Shown here one piece after another: positions 49,824 to 57,699 of a stretch of 64,000 nucleotides of DNA. The notes beneath the pieces were generated by a model, which was given only the letters and a program-made list of their open reading frames with translations, was not told where the DNA came from and searched no databases. The position numbers were made by a program, and so were the translations under genes. Source of the DNA: Thermoleophilales bacterium. GTDB taxonomy: Bacteria > Actinomycetota > Thermoleophilia > Solirubrobacterales > 70-9. Numbering within the stretch: the first letter of the stretch is position 1; the number at the start of each line of letters is the position of its first letter. Where the stretch lies: positions 1 to 64,000 of the forward strand of contig JACJWY010000013.1 of assembly GCA_020636955.1 (NCBI GenBank). Reading direction: 5' to 3'.

Positions 49824-50930
49824 ATGAAGAAGCTTGTAGCCACTTTCGTGGCGCTTATGGCCTCGCTGGCGCTGGTGGCTTCGGCGCAGGCGTCCAACGA
49901 GTCAGCAGTCGTAAAGACCACGGCGACGCCCAGGTCCGGATCGTTCTACCAGAGCTACCCGGTCCCGGCCAACCTCGTGATCGACGCCCAGGTGAACGTG
50001 CCGGCCGGTACGCCGACGATTCTTCCGCTGAAGAAATCAAAAGTCACGTTCCCGTCGCAGGTTTCGTTCCACCCAAACCCGAAGATGCCGGTTTGTACGG
50101 AATCGAAGCTGAATGAACAGTCAGCGCTTGGTAGCCCGTCAGAGATCCTGGCTGACTGCAAGCAGTCGGTCGTGGGTACGGGCACAGCGACGCTCAATCT
50201 GTTCAAGAACACCTCGGCACCGCTGGATGACCCGATCCTGATCATGTTCAATGCCGGCACTTCTTCTTCCGGCAACGCGAAGATCAAGATCTACGGTTTC
50301 TCGAAGGGCACCGGCGTCGGCATTCTGATGCGCGGCGAGGTCAAGGGCGGCGTGCTCAGCGTTGCCGTTCCGGTTCTGAGCTACGACTCGGCCACTTCGG
50401 TCTATCAGTTCAACCTGCCGGGTGACGGCAAGGACACGGCTCTCAACCGGCCCGAAATCGGAGTAGTGGCGAAGGGTCTTGACCCGAACTACGTGAAGGC
50501 GACCTGCCCGTCCTCGGGCAAGCTGGTCACCAACGGCGTGCTCACCCTGGGTGAACGTGACCCGGCCACCGGAGCCGACACCGGCCCCGAGACCGACGTC
50601 AAGTCGCCGACCGAGACGCAGAGCTGCACCGGCATGGCCGGCAAGGCCAAGCTGTCCGGCAAGGCCAAGGGACCGAGCAAGGTCAAGAACGGTGCCAAGG
50701 GCACCTTCAAGGTGACCATCAAGAACAACGGCACCGCTGTCGCCAAGAGCGTCAAGGTGACTGCCGCCGGCGGCAAGGCAAGCGCCGGCAACATCCCGGC
50801 CAAGGGCTCGACGACCGTCAAGGTCAAGGCCAAGGTCAAGGGCAAGAAGGGCAAGAAGGTGACCGTGAAGTTCACCATCAAGGGCAAGGGCGTTTCGGCC
50901 AAGGCTACGGCCAAGGTCAAGGTCAAGTAA
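49824..50930 (+). CDS. Secreted four-Cys protein, paralogue 1 of 4 (unknown family)
   Basis: I do not recognise this family. A 368-residue exported protein: start ATG at 49824 after AGGAGAG, and signal peptide ending AQA-SNES. The main domain (~25-270) has landmarks shared by all four tandem copies: ...PRSGSFYQSYPVPANL, PVCTESKLNEQSALGSPSE, a Cys followed by the phrase SVVGTGTA, DPILIMFNAG, KIKIYGFSKGTGVGILM, PVLSYDSA, and LGERDPATGADTGP. Four cysteines sit at constant places and could form two disulfides. The last ~85 residues are a CARDB-like beta domain (GTFKVTIKNNGTAVAKSVKV) ending in a very Lys-rich tail (KVKAKVKGKKGKKVTVKF), fit for binding acidic cell-wall polymers. It is followed by its own terminator. 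Confidence 0.8.
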   Translation: MKKLVATFVALMASLALVASAQASNESAVVKTTATPRSGSFYQSYPVPANLVIDAQVNVPAGTPTILPLKKSKVTFPSQVSFHPNPKMPVCTESKLNEQSALGSPSEILADCKQSVVGTGTATLNLFKNTSAPLDDPILIMFNAGTSSSGNAKIKIYGFSKGTGVGILMRGEVKGGVLSVAVPVLSYDSATSVYQFNLPGDGKDTALNRPEIGVVAKGLDPNYVKATCPSSGKLVTNGVLTLGERDPATGADTGPETDVKSPTETQSCTGMAGKAKLSGKAKGPSKVKNGAKGTFKVTIKNNGTAVAKSVKVTAAGGKASAGNIPAKGSTTVKVKAKVKGKKGKKVTVKFTIKGKGVSAKATAKVKVK

Positions 50931-50952
50931 GTCGACCAAAGCCCAGCATTGG

Positions 50953-50988
50953 AAAGGGCGGCTCTTCGGAGCCGCCCTTTCTTCTTGT
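50953..50988 (+). terminator. Rho-independent terminator after paralogue 1
   Basis: A perfect 12-pair stem (AAAGGGCGGCTC / GAGCCGCCCTTT) with a TTCG tetraloop is followed by CTTCTT. It is a textbook terminator 22 bases after the stop. Confidence 0.9.
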
Positions 50989-51043
50989 CCGGTGCGAATG
51001 TGATCGGCCACCTTCCGGACGTGGCCACGAAGGGAATTGAAGG

Positions 51044-52216
51044 GTGCGGGGAAGGAGCAATAAAACTGGAAGACTGAATCCGACGGCCTGGCTCAACCTG
51101 CTGGCCGGACTCGTTGTAGGTGCCCTCTGCGTGATAGCGCCGGCGAAGTCCATCGCGGCCAACGAGTCGGTTTCGATCAGGACGGGTGTGACCCCGATGA
51201 AGGGAAGCCTTTATCGCGAGTACAGGGTTCCCGTTCAGTCCAGCATCGAGGCAACCGTGACCGTTCCCGCAGGCCAAAGTTCGATCCTCCCGCTGAAGCA
51301 GACCCTGATCCGTTTCGATACGGACATGACCTTCAATCCCCACAACGACGTCACCCCGGTCTGCCCGGAAAGCCAGGTGGGGCCGCAGAGCAATCTGGCC
51401 AGCGGAATCAGCTTCATGGTCGACAAGTGCCCACATTCGGTAATCGGCACCGCGACCAGCCTCATCTATCTCTTCAAACAGACCTCGGCACCACTGTTTG
51501 ATCCCCAGATGGTGATCTTCAACAACGGCCGCACCCCCGCGGGAAATCCGAGCATCAAGATTTACGCCTACTCAAAGGGGACGGCGACGGGAATCCTGAT
51601 GCATGGGTCGCTCTTGCCTAACGGAGACATGACCGTGGACGTGCCAGTACTTAGCTATGACTCGGCGGTCGGATCGTTCCTGTTCAACATGCCGGGCACC
51701 GGAATGGAAGTACCCGACGAAAGGGAGCCCGACGGCTTCAGGACGATCAAGGGTCAGGATCCCAACTACGTCAAGGCCCGCTGCTCGGATGGCCTGTGGA
51801 CATCGGGCGCAACCTTCTCGCTCGGCGAGCGTGACCCCGCTACCGGCGCCGACACCGGACCGACCTCCAAGGTCGACGCCCCGGACTTCAACGATCCCTG
51901 CGTCGGCCTGCCCGGCAGGGAAAAACTGACCGGAGTCCGGAAACAGTTTCCGGGGTCGGCCCGGCGTGGTAGCCGGCCGGCTTTCCGGGTTACGGTGAAA
52001 AACCGTGGCACCGCGACTGCCAGGCGGGTGAAGCTGGTGGCTTCGGGTGGTGCCCGAGGCTCTCGTCGGGTGGCGAACATTCCCCCGGGCGCAACCCGGA
52101 ACCTGGTCATAAGGCCCCGGATCACTGGCCGGCGGGGTCGCAGGGCGAAGGTGAATATCACCGTCAGGTCCCAGAGGAGCACCGCTCGGTTCAGCGCGAG
52201 AGTCAGGGTCCGGTAG
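51044..52216 (+). CDS. Secreted four-Cys protein, paralogue 2 of 4
   Basis: A 390-residue member of the same unrecognised family, the most diverged full-length copy. Signal peptide (WLNLLAGLVVGALCVIAPAKSIA) then ANESVSIRTGVTPMKGSLYREYRVPVQSS. Shared landmarks: PVCPESQVGPQSN, a Cys-Pro before SVIGTATS, IKIYAYSKGTATGILMHG, VPVLSYDSAVGSFLFNMPG, and LGERDPATGADTGP. The C-terminal domain is Arg-rich where the others are Lys-rich (FRVTVKNRGTATARRVKL ... RARVRVR), so positive charge is kept while the amino acid differs. Start GTG at 51044 follows GAAGG weakly. No hairpin terminator is seen right after the stop. Confidence 0.75.
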   Translation: MRGRSNKTGRLNPTAWLNLLAGLVVGALCVIAPAKSIAANESVSIRTGVTPMKGSLYREYRVPVQSSIEATVTVPAGQSSILPLKQTLIRFDTDMTFNPHNDVTPVCPESQVGPQSNLASGISFMVDKCPHSVIGTATSLIYLFKQTSAPLFDPQMVIFNNGRTPAGNPSIKIYAYSKGTATGILMHGSLLPNGDMTVDVPVLSYDSAVGSFLFNMPGTGMEVPDEREPDGFRTIKGQDPNYVKARCSDGLWTSGATFSLGERDPATGADTGPTSKVDAPDFNDPCVGLPGREKLTGVRKQFPGSARRGSRPAFRVTVKNRGTATARRVKLVASGGARGSRRVANIPPGATRNLVIRPRITGRRGRRAKVNITVRSQRSTARFSARVRVR

Positions 52217-52259
52217 CCGGTTCTCGCGGGCGGGGTAAACGTTCCGTAAAGAGAGCAAC

Positions 52260-52282
52260 AATTACCCGTCCGGTGGGTAGTT
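52260..52282. promoter_or_regulatory. Inverted repeat before paralogue 3
   Basis: AATTACCC (52260-52267) and GGGTAGTT (52275-52282) pair with one mismatch around a 7-base spacer, about 75 bases before the start of paralogue 3. Possible operator or leader hairpin. Confidence 0.35.
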
Positions 52283-52357
52283 ATTAGTGAGGATGCGTTT
52301 CGCCGACGGCGGAGGCTTCCTGTTTCCCCTCGTTCACAACAATCCACAGAGGACCAA

Positions 52358-53454
52358 ATGAGTTTCCTGAAGAAGTTCCTGATCGCACTGGTCGCCCTCC
52401 TGATTCCTTTCAGCGCCGCAAGTGCTGCCCAGGCGGCGAATGAATCCGTTACCGCCGACACGTCGCTCACTCCCCGCAGCGGCTCCTTTTACAAGGAGAA
52501 GACGGTCGCTTCGAACCTGAAGCTGAACGTCGTGGTGACTCCCGGTGCCGGTCAGGCCACGGCCGATCCGGTCAAGAACGTCAAGGTCACCTTCCCGCAG
52601 GGCATGACTTTCCGCCCCGACTCGAAGGTTTGCCCCGACAGCAAGCTTAATTCCCAGTCACCGCTCGGCAGTCCGTCGACGATCGTCAACGCCTGCCAGA
52701 GTTCGGTGGTCGGTACCGGTACCGCGACCATCCTGCTCTTCAGGAATGTCACGCTCCTCTGACCGATCCGATCCTGGTCGCCTTCAACGCCGGCAAGACC
52801 AACAGTGGTCAGCCGAAGATGAAGATCTACGGTTACTCGAAGGGCACCGGCGTCGGCATCCTGATGACCGGCACCCTGAAGGGCCGCGTCCTGGACATCG
52901 CGATTCCGGTCCTCAGCTATGACTCGGCCATCGCCAACTTCAATCTCGAGTTCCCCGGTCCTAGCCGTAACTGGTCTGATATCAGCGTCAGCACGCAGGG
53001 TCACAACCCGAACTACGTTCAGGCGCTGTGCTCATCGAGCCCGCTGGTTACCAACGCCGTCTTCGAGCTTGGTACCCGCGATCCGGCGACCGGTGCTGAC
53101 ACCAGCCCGACCACGACCAAGACCGCGCCAACCTCAAACGAAGCCTGCAGTGGCAAAGCCGGAAAGGCCAAGGTTTCGGCCAAGGTCTCGAAAAAGCCGA
53201 ACGCTGTGAAGAACGGCAAGAAGGGCGCCTTCAAGATCACCGTGAAGAACAGCGGCACGGCCTCGGCCAAGAACGTTGTAATCACCGCTCCCGGTGCGAA
53301 GGTCAAGGGTGGCAAGATCGCCCCCGGCAAGTCCAAGACCTACAACGTCAAGGCCAAGGTCAAGGGCAAGAAGGGCAAGAAGGTCACCGTGAAGTTCAAG
53401 GTCAAGGGCAACGGCTTCTCCGCCGGAACCAAGGCCAAGGTCAAGGTCAAGTAG
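52358..53454 (+). pseudogene. Secreted four-Cys protein, paralogue 3 of 4, frameshifted
   Basis: A copy of the array family split by a one-base deletion. The first 134 codons (signal peptide ending AQA-ANES; PRSGSFYKEK; VCPDSKLNSQSPLGSPST; SSVVGTGTATILLFRNVT) run into TGA at 52760-52762. From 52753 the +1 frame continues exactly where the family does (APLTDPILVAFNAG, KIYGYSKGTGVGILMTG, PVLSYDSA, RDPATGADTSP, then the Lys-rich CARDB-like tail). Inserting one G in ACGCTCC (giving ACGGCTCC) restores a ~365-residue protein like paralogue 1. The C-terminal half is undamaged, so the mutation is recent, or is a sequencing error. A terminator follows. Confidence 0.8.
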
Positions 53455-53475
53455 ACCGGCCAGTACAGAATGATC

Positions 53476-53507
53476 AAAAGGGGCGGCCTCCGGGCCGTCC
53501 CTTTTTG
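53476..53507 (+). terminator. Rho-independent terminator after paralogue 3
   Basis: A 13-pair stem (AAAAGGGGCGGCC with GGCCGTCCCTTTT, one G-U) with TCCG loop is followed by T residues, 22 bases after the stop. Confidence 0.9.
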
Positions 53508-53561
53508 CTTAAGGTTCGCTAAAGATCGCATGATGAGCGCCCAATCGGGTAGCTCAGTGCC

Positions 53562-54368
53562 ATGTCAAAAACAAAGAAGTTCCTGACTGTTGCCCTGGCT
53601 CTGATGGTGCCGCTCATGGCAGCCTCCCAGGCCAGCGCCGCAGGTGAGAGCGTTTACTCGAAGACCACCCTCGTTCCCAAGCACGGCAAGTTCAAGCGCC
53701 ATGCGCGTGTGCCTTCGAAACTGACCATTCAGGCAACCGTGACTCCGGGAGCGACCTCGCTCACCGTCAACCCGACCAAGGCGATCCGGTTCAAGTTCCC
53801 CGCCGGATTCACCCTCAAGCCGAACCGAAAGGTCTGCTCGGACAAGAAGCTGAACTCCGGTTCGAGCCTGGGGTCACCGAAGCGGGTCGTGGACAGCTGC
53901 CGCAAGGCCGTGGTCGGCACCGGCAGGGCGATGATCTACCTGTCCAAGCAGAAGACCGCGCCGCTGAAGGATCCGATCCTGGTCGCCTTCAACGCCGGCA
54001 AGAACCGCAAGGGTCAGCCGAAGCTGAAGATTTACGGTTACTCGAAGGGCACCGGCGTCGGCATCCTGATGAACGCCACCCTGAAGGGGCGGATGCTCAA
54101 CCTGGCGATTCCGGTCCTGAGCTTCGACTCGGCCGTCGGCCAGTTCAAGCTGCAGCTCCCGGGCCCTACCCTCAAGGCCCCCGATCTCGGACTGACCGTG
54201 AAGGGACTCAATCCGAGGTACGTGCTGGGCAGCTGCCCGCACAGCCCGCTCGTGTCGTCAGCCACCTTCTTCCTCGGGGAACGTGACCCGGCAACGGGTC
54301 AGGCGACCTCGAAGACGACCAAGGTGAGCTCACCGAAGACCGCCCAGAAGTGCCGGAACGGTCGCTGA
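53562..54368 (+). CDS. Secreted four-Cys protein, paralogue 4 of 4, lacking the basic tail
   Basis: A 268-residue member of the array family. Signal peptide (VALALMVPLMAASQASA) then AGESVYSKTTLVPKHGKFKRHARVPSKLTIQATV. It keeps VCSDKKLNSGSSLGSPK, the second Cys before AVVGTG, DPILVAFNAG, KIYGYSKGTGVGILMNA, PVLSFDSA and LGERDPATGQATS. It stops at QKCRNGR, right after the fourth cysteine, so the whole C-terminal CARDB-like Lys-rich domain is missing. The main domain itself is more basic than in the other copies. No clear ribosome site lies before the ATG. A terminator follows at 54409-54440. Confidence 0.78.
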   Translation: MSKTKKFLTVALALMVPLMAASQASAAGESVYSKTTLVPKHGKFKRHARVPSKLTIQATVTPGATSLTVNPTKAIRFKFPAGFTLKPNRKVCSDKKLNSGSSLGSPKRVVDSCRKAVVGTGRAMIYLSKQKTAPLKDPILVAFNAGKNRKGQPKLKIYGYSKGTGVGILMNATLKGRMLNLAIPVLSFDSAVGQFKLQLPGPTLKAPDLGLTVKGLNPRYVLGSCPHSPLVSSATFFLGERDPATGQATSKTTKVSSPKTAQKCRNGR

Positions 54369-54408
54369 GCGAATCTCCCAAGGGTTCCTGACGGAGCCTG
54401 ACACCACG

Positions 54409-54440
54409 AAAAGGGGCGGCCTGCGGGTCGCCCCTTTTTT
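54409..54440 (+). terminator. Rho-independent terminator after paralogue 4
   Basis: A 13-pair stem (AAAAGGGGCGGCC with GGTCGCCCCTTTT, one G-U), loop TGCG, followed by T residues. It is nearly identical in form to the terminator after paralogue 3, showing that the duplicated units include their terminators. Confidence 0.9.
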
Positions 54441-54497
54441 CGGGTTGACGTCAGGAGGAGGAAAACCCCCGGAGAGCTTTCGGGTCCTGGCGAACCG

Positions 54498-55313
54498 TCA
54501 GGTCCTGGCGAGCTTCTTCTCGTCCAGCTCGACGCTCACCGGGCAATGGTCGGAGCCCATCACGTCGTTGTGGATCTCGGCCCCGACGATCGCCTTCTTC
54601 AGGCGTTCGGAGGCCAGGAAGTAGTCGATTCTCCAGCCCGCGTTCCTTTCGCGGGCCTTCGACATGTAGGACCACCAGGAGTAGTGGCCGTTGCCCTCGG
54701 TGAAGAGACGGAAGGTGTCGACGAATCCGGCATCGAGGAAGTTCTGGAAGCCGCGTCTTTCCTCTTCGGTGAAACCATGCTCGCCGACGTTGGCTTTCGG
54801 GTTGGCGAGGTCATCTTCGGTGTGGGCGACGTTCATGTCGCCGCAGACCAGGACCGGCTTCTTCGCGTCCAGCATCTTCATGTGATGGAGCAGGGCCGGA
54901 TCCCATTGCCTGTCGCGAAGCTTCAGCCTCGAGAGGTCCCGCTTGGCGTTCGGAACGTAGGTAGTGACCAGGAAGAAATTCTCATACTCGGCAGTGATCA
55001 CCCGGCCTTCCGCATGAGGGTCGCCGTAGGAGTCATTGTGGAGGTTGTATTCCTCGGAGATCTCGGCGGCGAAATCGTTCAGTACCGCGATCGGCTTCTG
55101 GCGGGTAAAGATCGCCGTCCCGGAATACCCCTTCTTCTCGGCCGAGTTCCAGTACTCCTCGTAATGAGGGAGATCGATTTCGGCCTGGCCCTGCTCGGCC
55201 TTGGTCTCCTGCATGCAGAAGATGTCCGGGTCGTACTTCTTGACGAAGGAGCCGAAGTCACCCTTCTTGATGACGGCGCGGATGCCGTTGACGTTCCAGG
55301 AAAATATTCTCAT
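54498..55313 (-). CDS. xth: Exodeoxyribonuclease III
   Basis: A 271-residue AP endonuclease/3'-5' exonuclease of the exonuclease III (EEP) family, acting in base-excision repair. Seen: MRIFSWNVNGIRA (catalytic Asn), FCMQETKAEQGQ (metal-binding Glu), VTTYVPNAKRDLSRL (Tyr and Asn), VCGDMNVAHTEDDLANPK (Asp/Asn pair), WRIDYFLAS (Asp) and MGSDHCPVSVEL (final Asp-His). Length and motif spacing are normal. ATG at 55313 gives the canonical start; a longer frame would run into the tRNA gene. Only seven bases separate the tRNA-Leu(CAG) 3' end from this ATG and no ribosome site fits there, so the mRNA may be leaderless after tRNA processing. Confidence 0.97.
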   Translation of the reverse strand: MRIFSWNVNGIRAVIKKGDFGSFVKKYDPDIFCMQETKAEQGQAEIDLPHYEEYWNSAEKKGYSGTAIFTRQKPIAVLNDFAAEISEEYNLHNDSYGDPHAEGRVITAEYENFFLVTTYVPNAKRDLSRLKLRDRQWDPALLHHMKMLDAKKPVLVCGDMNVAHTEDDLANPKANVGEHGFTEEERRGFQNFLDAGFVDTFRLFTEGNGHYSWWSYMSKARERNAGWRIDYFLASERLKKAIVGAEIHNDVMGSDHCPVSVELDEKKLART

Positions 55314-55320
55314 CGTTCGA

Positions 55321-55404
55321 TGCGGCTGAGAGGAGTCGAACCTCCACGTTCTTGCGAACACAGGCACCTGAAGCCTGCGCGTCTACCAGTTCCGCCACAG
55401 CCGC
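55321..55404 (-). tRNA. tRNA-Leu (anticodon CAG)
   Basis: Class II tRNA on the minus strand with perfect GCGGCTG/CAGCCGC acceptor stem, anticodon loop TTCAGGT between CAGGC/GCCTG, a long variable arm (TGTTCGCAAGAACG) and T-arm GGAGG-TTCGACT-CCTCT. The discriminator is A, with no CCA. It sits directly 5' of exonuclease III on the same strand. Confidence 0.95.
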
Positions 55405-55541
55405 GCGGAGGCGAAACTCTACCGGCTTGAGCCGCTCCGGCGCGCTCCGGTTGCGGCCCGGCTCGAAGCGTTCGGGCAGCGTCATCGCGGGCCTCCCCTG
55501 ACCGTCGATCCGGCCCCGAATTGTTAGAATGCCCGCCACGC

Positions 55542-55614
55542 GCCGCTATCGTCCAGGGGTCTAGGACGCCGGATTCTCAGTCCGGAAACCGGGGTTCGAA
55601 TCCCCGTAGCGGTA
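55542..55614 (+). tRNA. tRNA-Glu (anticodon CUC)
   Basis: Cloverleaf with acceptor GCCGCTA/TAGCGGT (terminal G-U), anticodon loop TTCTCAG between CCGGA/TCCGG, T-arm GGGG-TTCGAAT-CCCC, discriminator A. No CCA is encoded. Confidence 0.95.
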
Positions 55615-55698
55615 CTCCCCGCCCTCGATTTGCCTTAGCCATCCAATCCGGTTTTACTGATTACCCGCGGAGACCCGGTTGTGCCCGCGGCCGCTCGG

Positions 55699-57624
55699 TC
55701 AGGGGGTGACGATGTTGAACCAGAACTCGAAATCGTCCAGCAGACCGATCAGGTCGTGGAGCGCCTTTTCGTCTCCTTCGATCTTTGCCCGGCCGTCGGC
55801 TATCTGATCGGCTAGCGGCGCCGTGCCGAGGATCACGTCGTTGAGGTCGGAGCGGTTGATGGTCACCGTGGCATCCGCATCCTCTGAAGCTCCACGACGG
55901 TGGCTCAGCGCGCCGTTTCGAAGCATCAGCGTCCAAGACTCGTCCAGGTCGGGCAGCACACAGCCGAGGGTGATCCGCCGGTCGCCCGCCTCCTGTCCGT
56001 TCAATCTCATCGCCAGGTAGTCGAAGAAAAGGGTCAGCTCCATCGAACGGACGATGTCCGGTCCTGCCGTCCGGGGAGTCGGCAGCTCCTGCACGCCCTT
56101 GCGCAACTCGCTCGCCGCCGTCAGGTAGAAGTTGCGCCAGGGTCCGGATTCGGATTGGTAGCCGAGCTGCTCGAGGGCGTCCGCCTGCAGCTCGCGAGCC
56201 TCTTTGTTCTCCGGGTCGGCGAAGACGATGTGATTGACGACCTCGGCCACCCAGCGGTAGTCACCGAGATCGAACGCTCCCCTTGCCTTTTCCAGTGCCG
56301 CGTCCGCTCCTCCCATGATGTCGACGTAGCGTCCGGCAGCCTCCTCGGGTGGCAGGGCGTGCAGGGTCGCCGGGTTGCCGTCGAACCAGCCGAGGTAGTT
56401 GACGTATGTGGCTTTGACGTTGTGGTTGAGGCTCCCGTAGTAGCCGCGCATCGCCCAGTGGCGACCAAGCTCCGGGGGGAACTCGACCTGCTCGGCGATC
56501 TCTGACGGGGTCAGACCATGGTTTGCCAGACGCAGGGTTTCGTCGTTGATGAAGCGGTAACCGTCCCGTCCCATACCCAGTAGTTCCAACACCCTCTCCC
56601 GGCCCCAGGCGGGCCAGTGATGCATCCCGTACATCACTTCCGCCCTGTCGCCCCAAAGGTCGATCGTCTGGTCGAGGTACTTGGACCAGGCGAGCGGATC
56701 CCGGATCTTGGTGCCCCGAATCGAATATGTGTTGTGAAGGGTGTGGCAGCAATTCTCCGCGGCGGTGACTGCCTTGAACTGCTCAATGAGCCAATGCATC
56801 TCCGCCGGCGCTTCGCTGTCAGGAGCGAGCATGAATTCGAAGTCGAGGCCGGCGATGTTCATCCTCTGTCCGGTTTCGGTGACGATGTCGGTGGGAGGGA
56901 TCAGGCTGACCGTGCCCGAGGAGGTGGTCACGCCCAGGCCGGCACCAACCTGACCCCTGTCATCGGCCGGCAGCAGGTTCCCGTACATATAGCTGGCTCG
57001 GCGGCTCATCACGTTGCCCGCAAGCACATTCTCGGCGACGGCGGCCTCGAGGAATCCCTCTGGAGTGACGATCTTGACCTTGCCCGCCTCCACGTCGGCC
57101 TCGTCGACGATGCCCCGCACGCCGCCGAAATGGTCGAGGTGGCTGTGAGAAAAGACAACCGCAACAATTGGCTTGTGAGGCCTGTGCTCGTAGTAGAGAT
57201 CAAGCGCCGCCTTCGCGGTCTCGGTCGATATCAGCGGATCGAAGACGACCAGCCCGTCGGGGCCCTCTGCGAAGGTGATGTTTGAAAGGTCGAGGGTCCG
57301 CACCTGGTAGAGGCCCGGAACCACTTCGTAAATACCGCCCTGAACGACCAGCCGGCTCTGCCGCCAGAGGCTCGGGTTGACGGTGGGTGGCGCTTCCTCG
57401 TGCTCATGGATGAATTCGAAGCGCGAAAGATCCCAGACCAGGCCGCCGTCTTCGCCGGTTACCCGTCCGTGGTCGGGGAGTGGAGCCAGCAGGCCGCGAC
57501 CCGCTTCGTCGAAGTCGCGTCTGTCCTCGAAGTTGAGGTTCGAGGCGAGCGCTTCATTTGCCGCCCTGGTCGCTTCAGTGGCGTCAGTTCGGCCCTGATC
57601 GTCCCTCGCTGCGCTCCCGCTCAT
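55699..57624 (-). CDS. Alkyl sulfatase (SdsA1-like, MBL fold)
   Basis: A 641-residue alkyl/aryl-sulfatase of the SdsA1 type, which cleaves the ester of SDS-like alkyl sulfates. The N-terminal MBL domain has the zinc motif FSHSHLDHFGGVRGI (about residue 160) and the downstream AENCCHTLHNTYSIRG block with the Glu and His ligands typical of this family. A helical dimerisation domain and a C-terminal SCP2-like domain (SMELTLFFDYLAMRLNGQEA...DADATVTINRSDLNDVILG) follow, giving the full three-domain order. No signal peptide is visible, so it is probably cytoplasmic. AAGGAG lies six bases before the ATG. It is divergent from the amine oxidase gene with a 75-base gap. Confidence 0.93.
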   Translation of the reverse strand: MSGSAARDDQGRTDATEATRAANEALASNLNFEDRRDFDEAGRGLLAPLPDHGRVTGEDGGLVWDLSRFEFIHEHEEAPPTVNPSLWRQSRLVVQGGIYEVVPGLYQVRTLDLSNITFAEGPDGLVVFDPLISTETAKAALDLYYEHRPHKPIVAVVFSHSHLDHFGGVRGIVDEADVEAGKVKIVTPEGFLEAAVAENVLAGNVMSRRASYMYGNLLPADDRGQVGAGLGVTTSSGTVSLIPPTDIVTETGQRMNIAGLDFEFMLAPDSEAPAEMHWLIEQFKAVTAAENCCHTLHNTYSIRGTKIRDPLAWSKYLDQTIDLWGDRAEVMYGMHHWPAWGRERVLELLGMGRDGYRFINDETLRLANHGLTPSEIAEQVEFPPELGRHWAMRGYYGSLNHNVKATYVNYLGWFDGNPATLHALPPEEAAGRYVDIMGGADAALEKARGAFDLGDYRWVAEVVNHIVFADPENKEARELQADALEQLGYQSESGPWRNFYLTAASELRKGVQELPTPRTAGPDIVRSMELTLFFDYLAMRLNGQEAGDRRITLGCVLPDLDESWTLMLRNGALSHRRGASEDADATVTINRSDLNDVILGTAPLADQIADGRAKIEGDEKALHDLIGLLDDFEFWFNIVTP

Positions 57625-57699
57625 GTGTAGCTCCTTCCTCTTTTTCTTGGCTGCGAACTCAGCGTACAGTTCTGTCCTTTTCGGAAAGAAAGGGGACTA

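Noticed and set aside
40733..53560. CGGGTAGCTCAG near the starts of the first mce gene and paralogue 4
   Set aside because: A 12-base match is common by chance in this window, and it resembles a tRNA D-arm only by accident.
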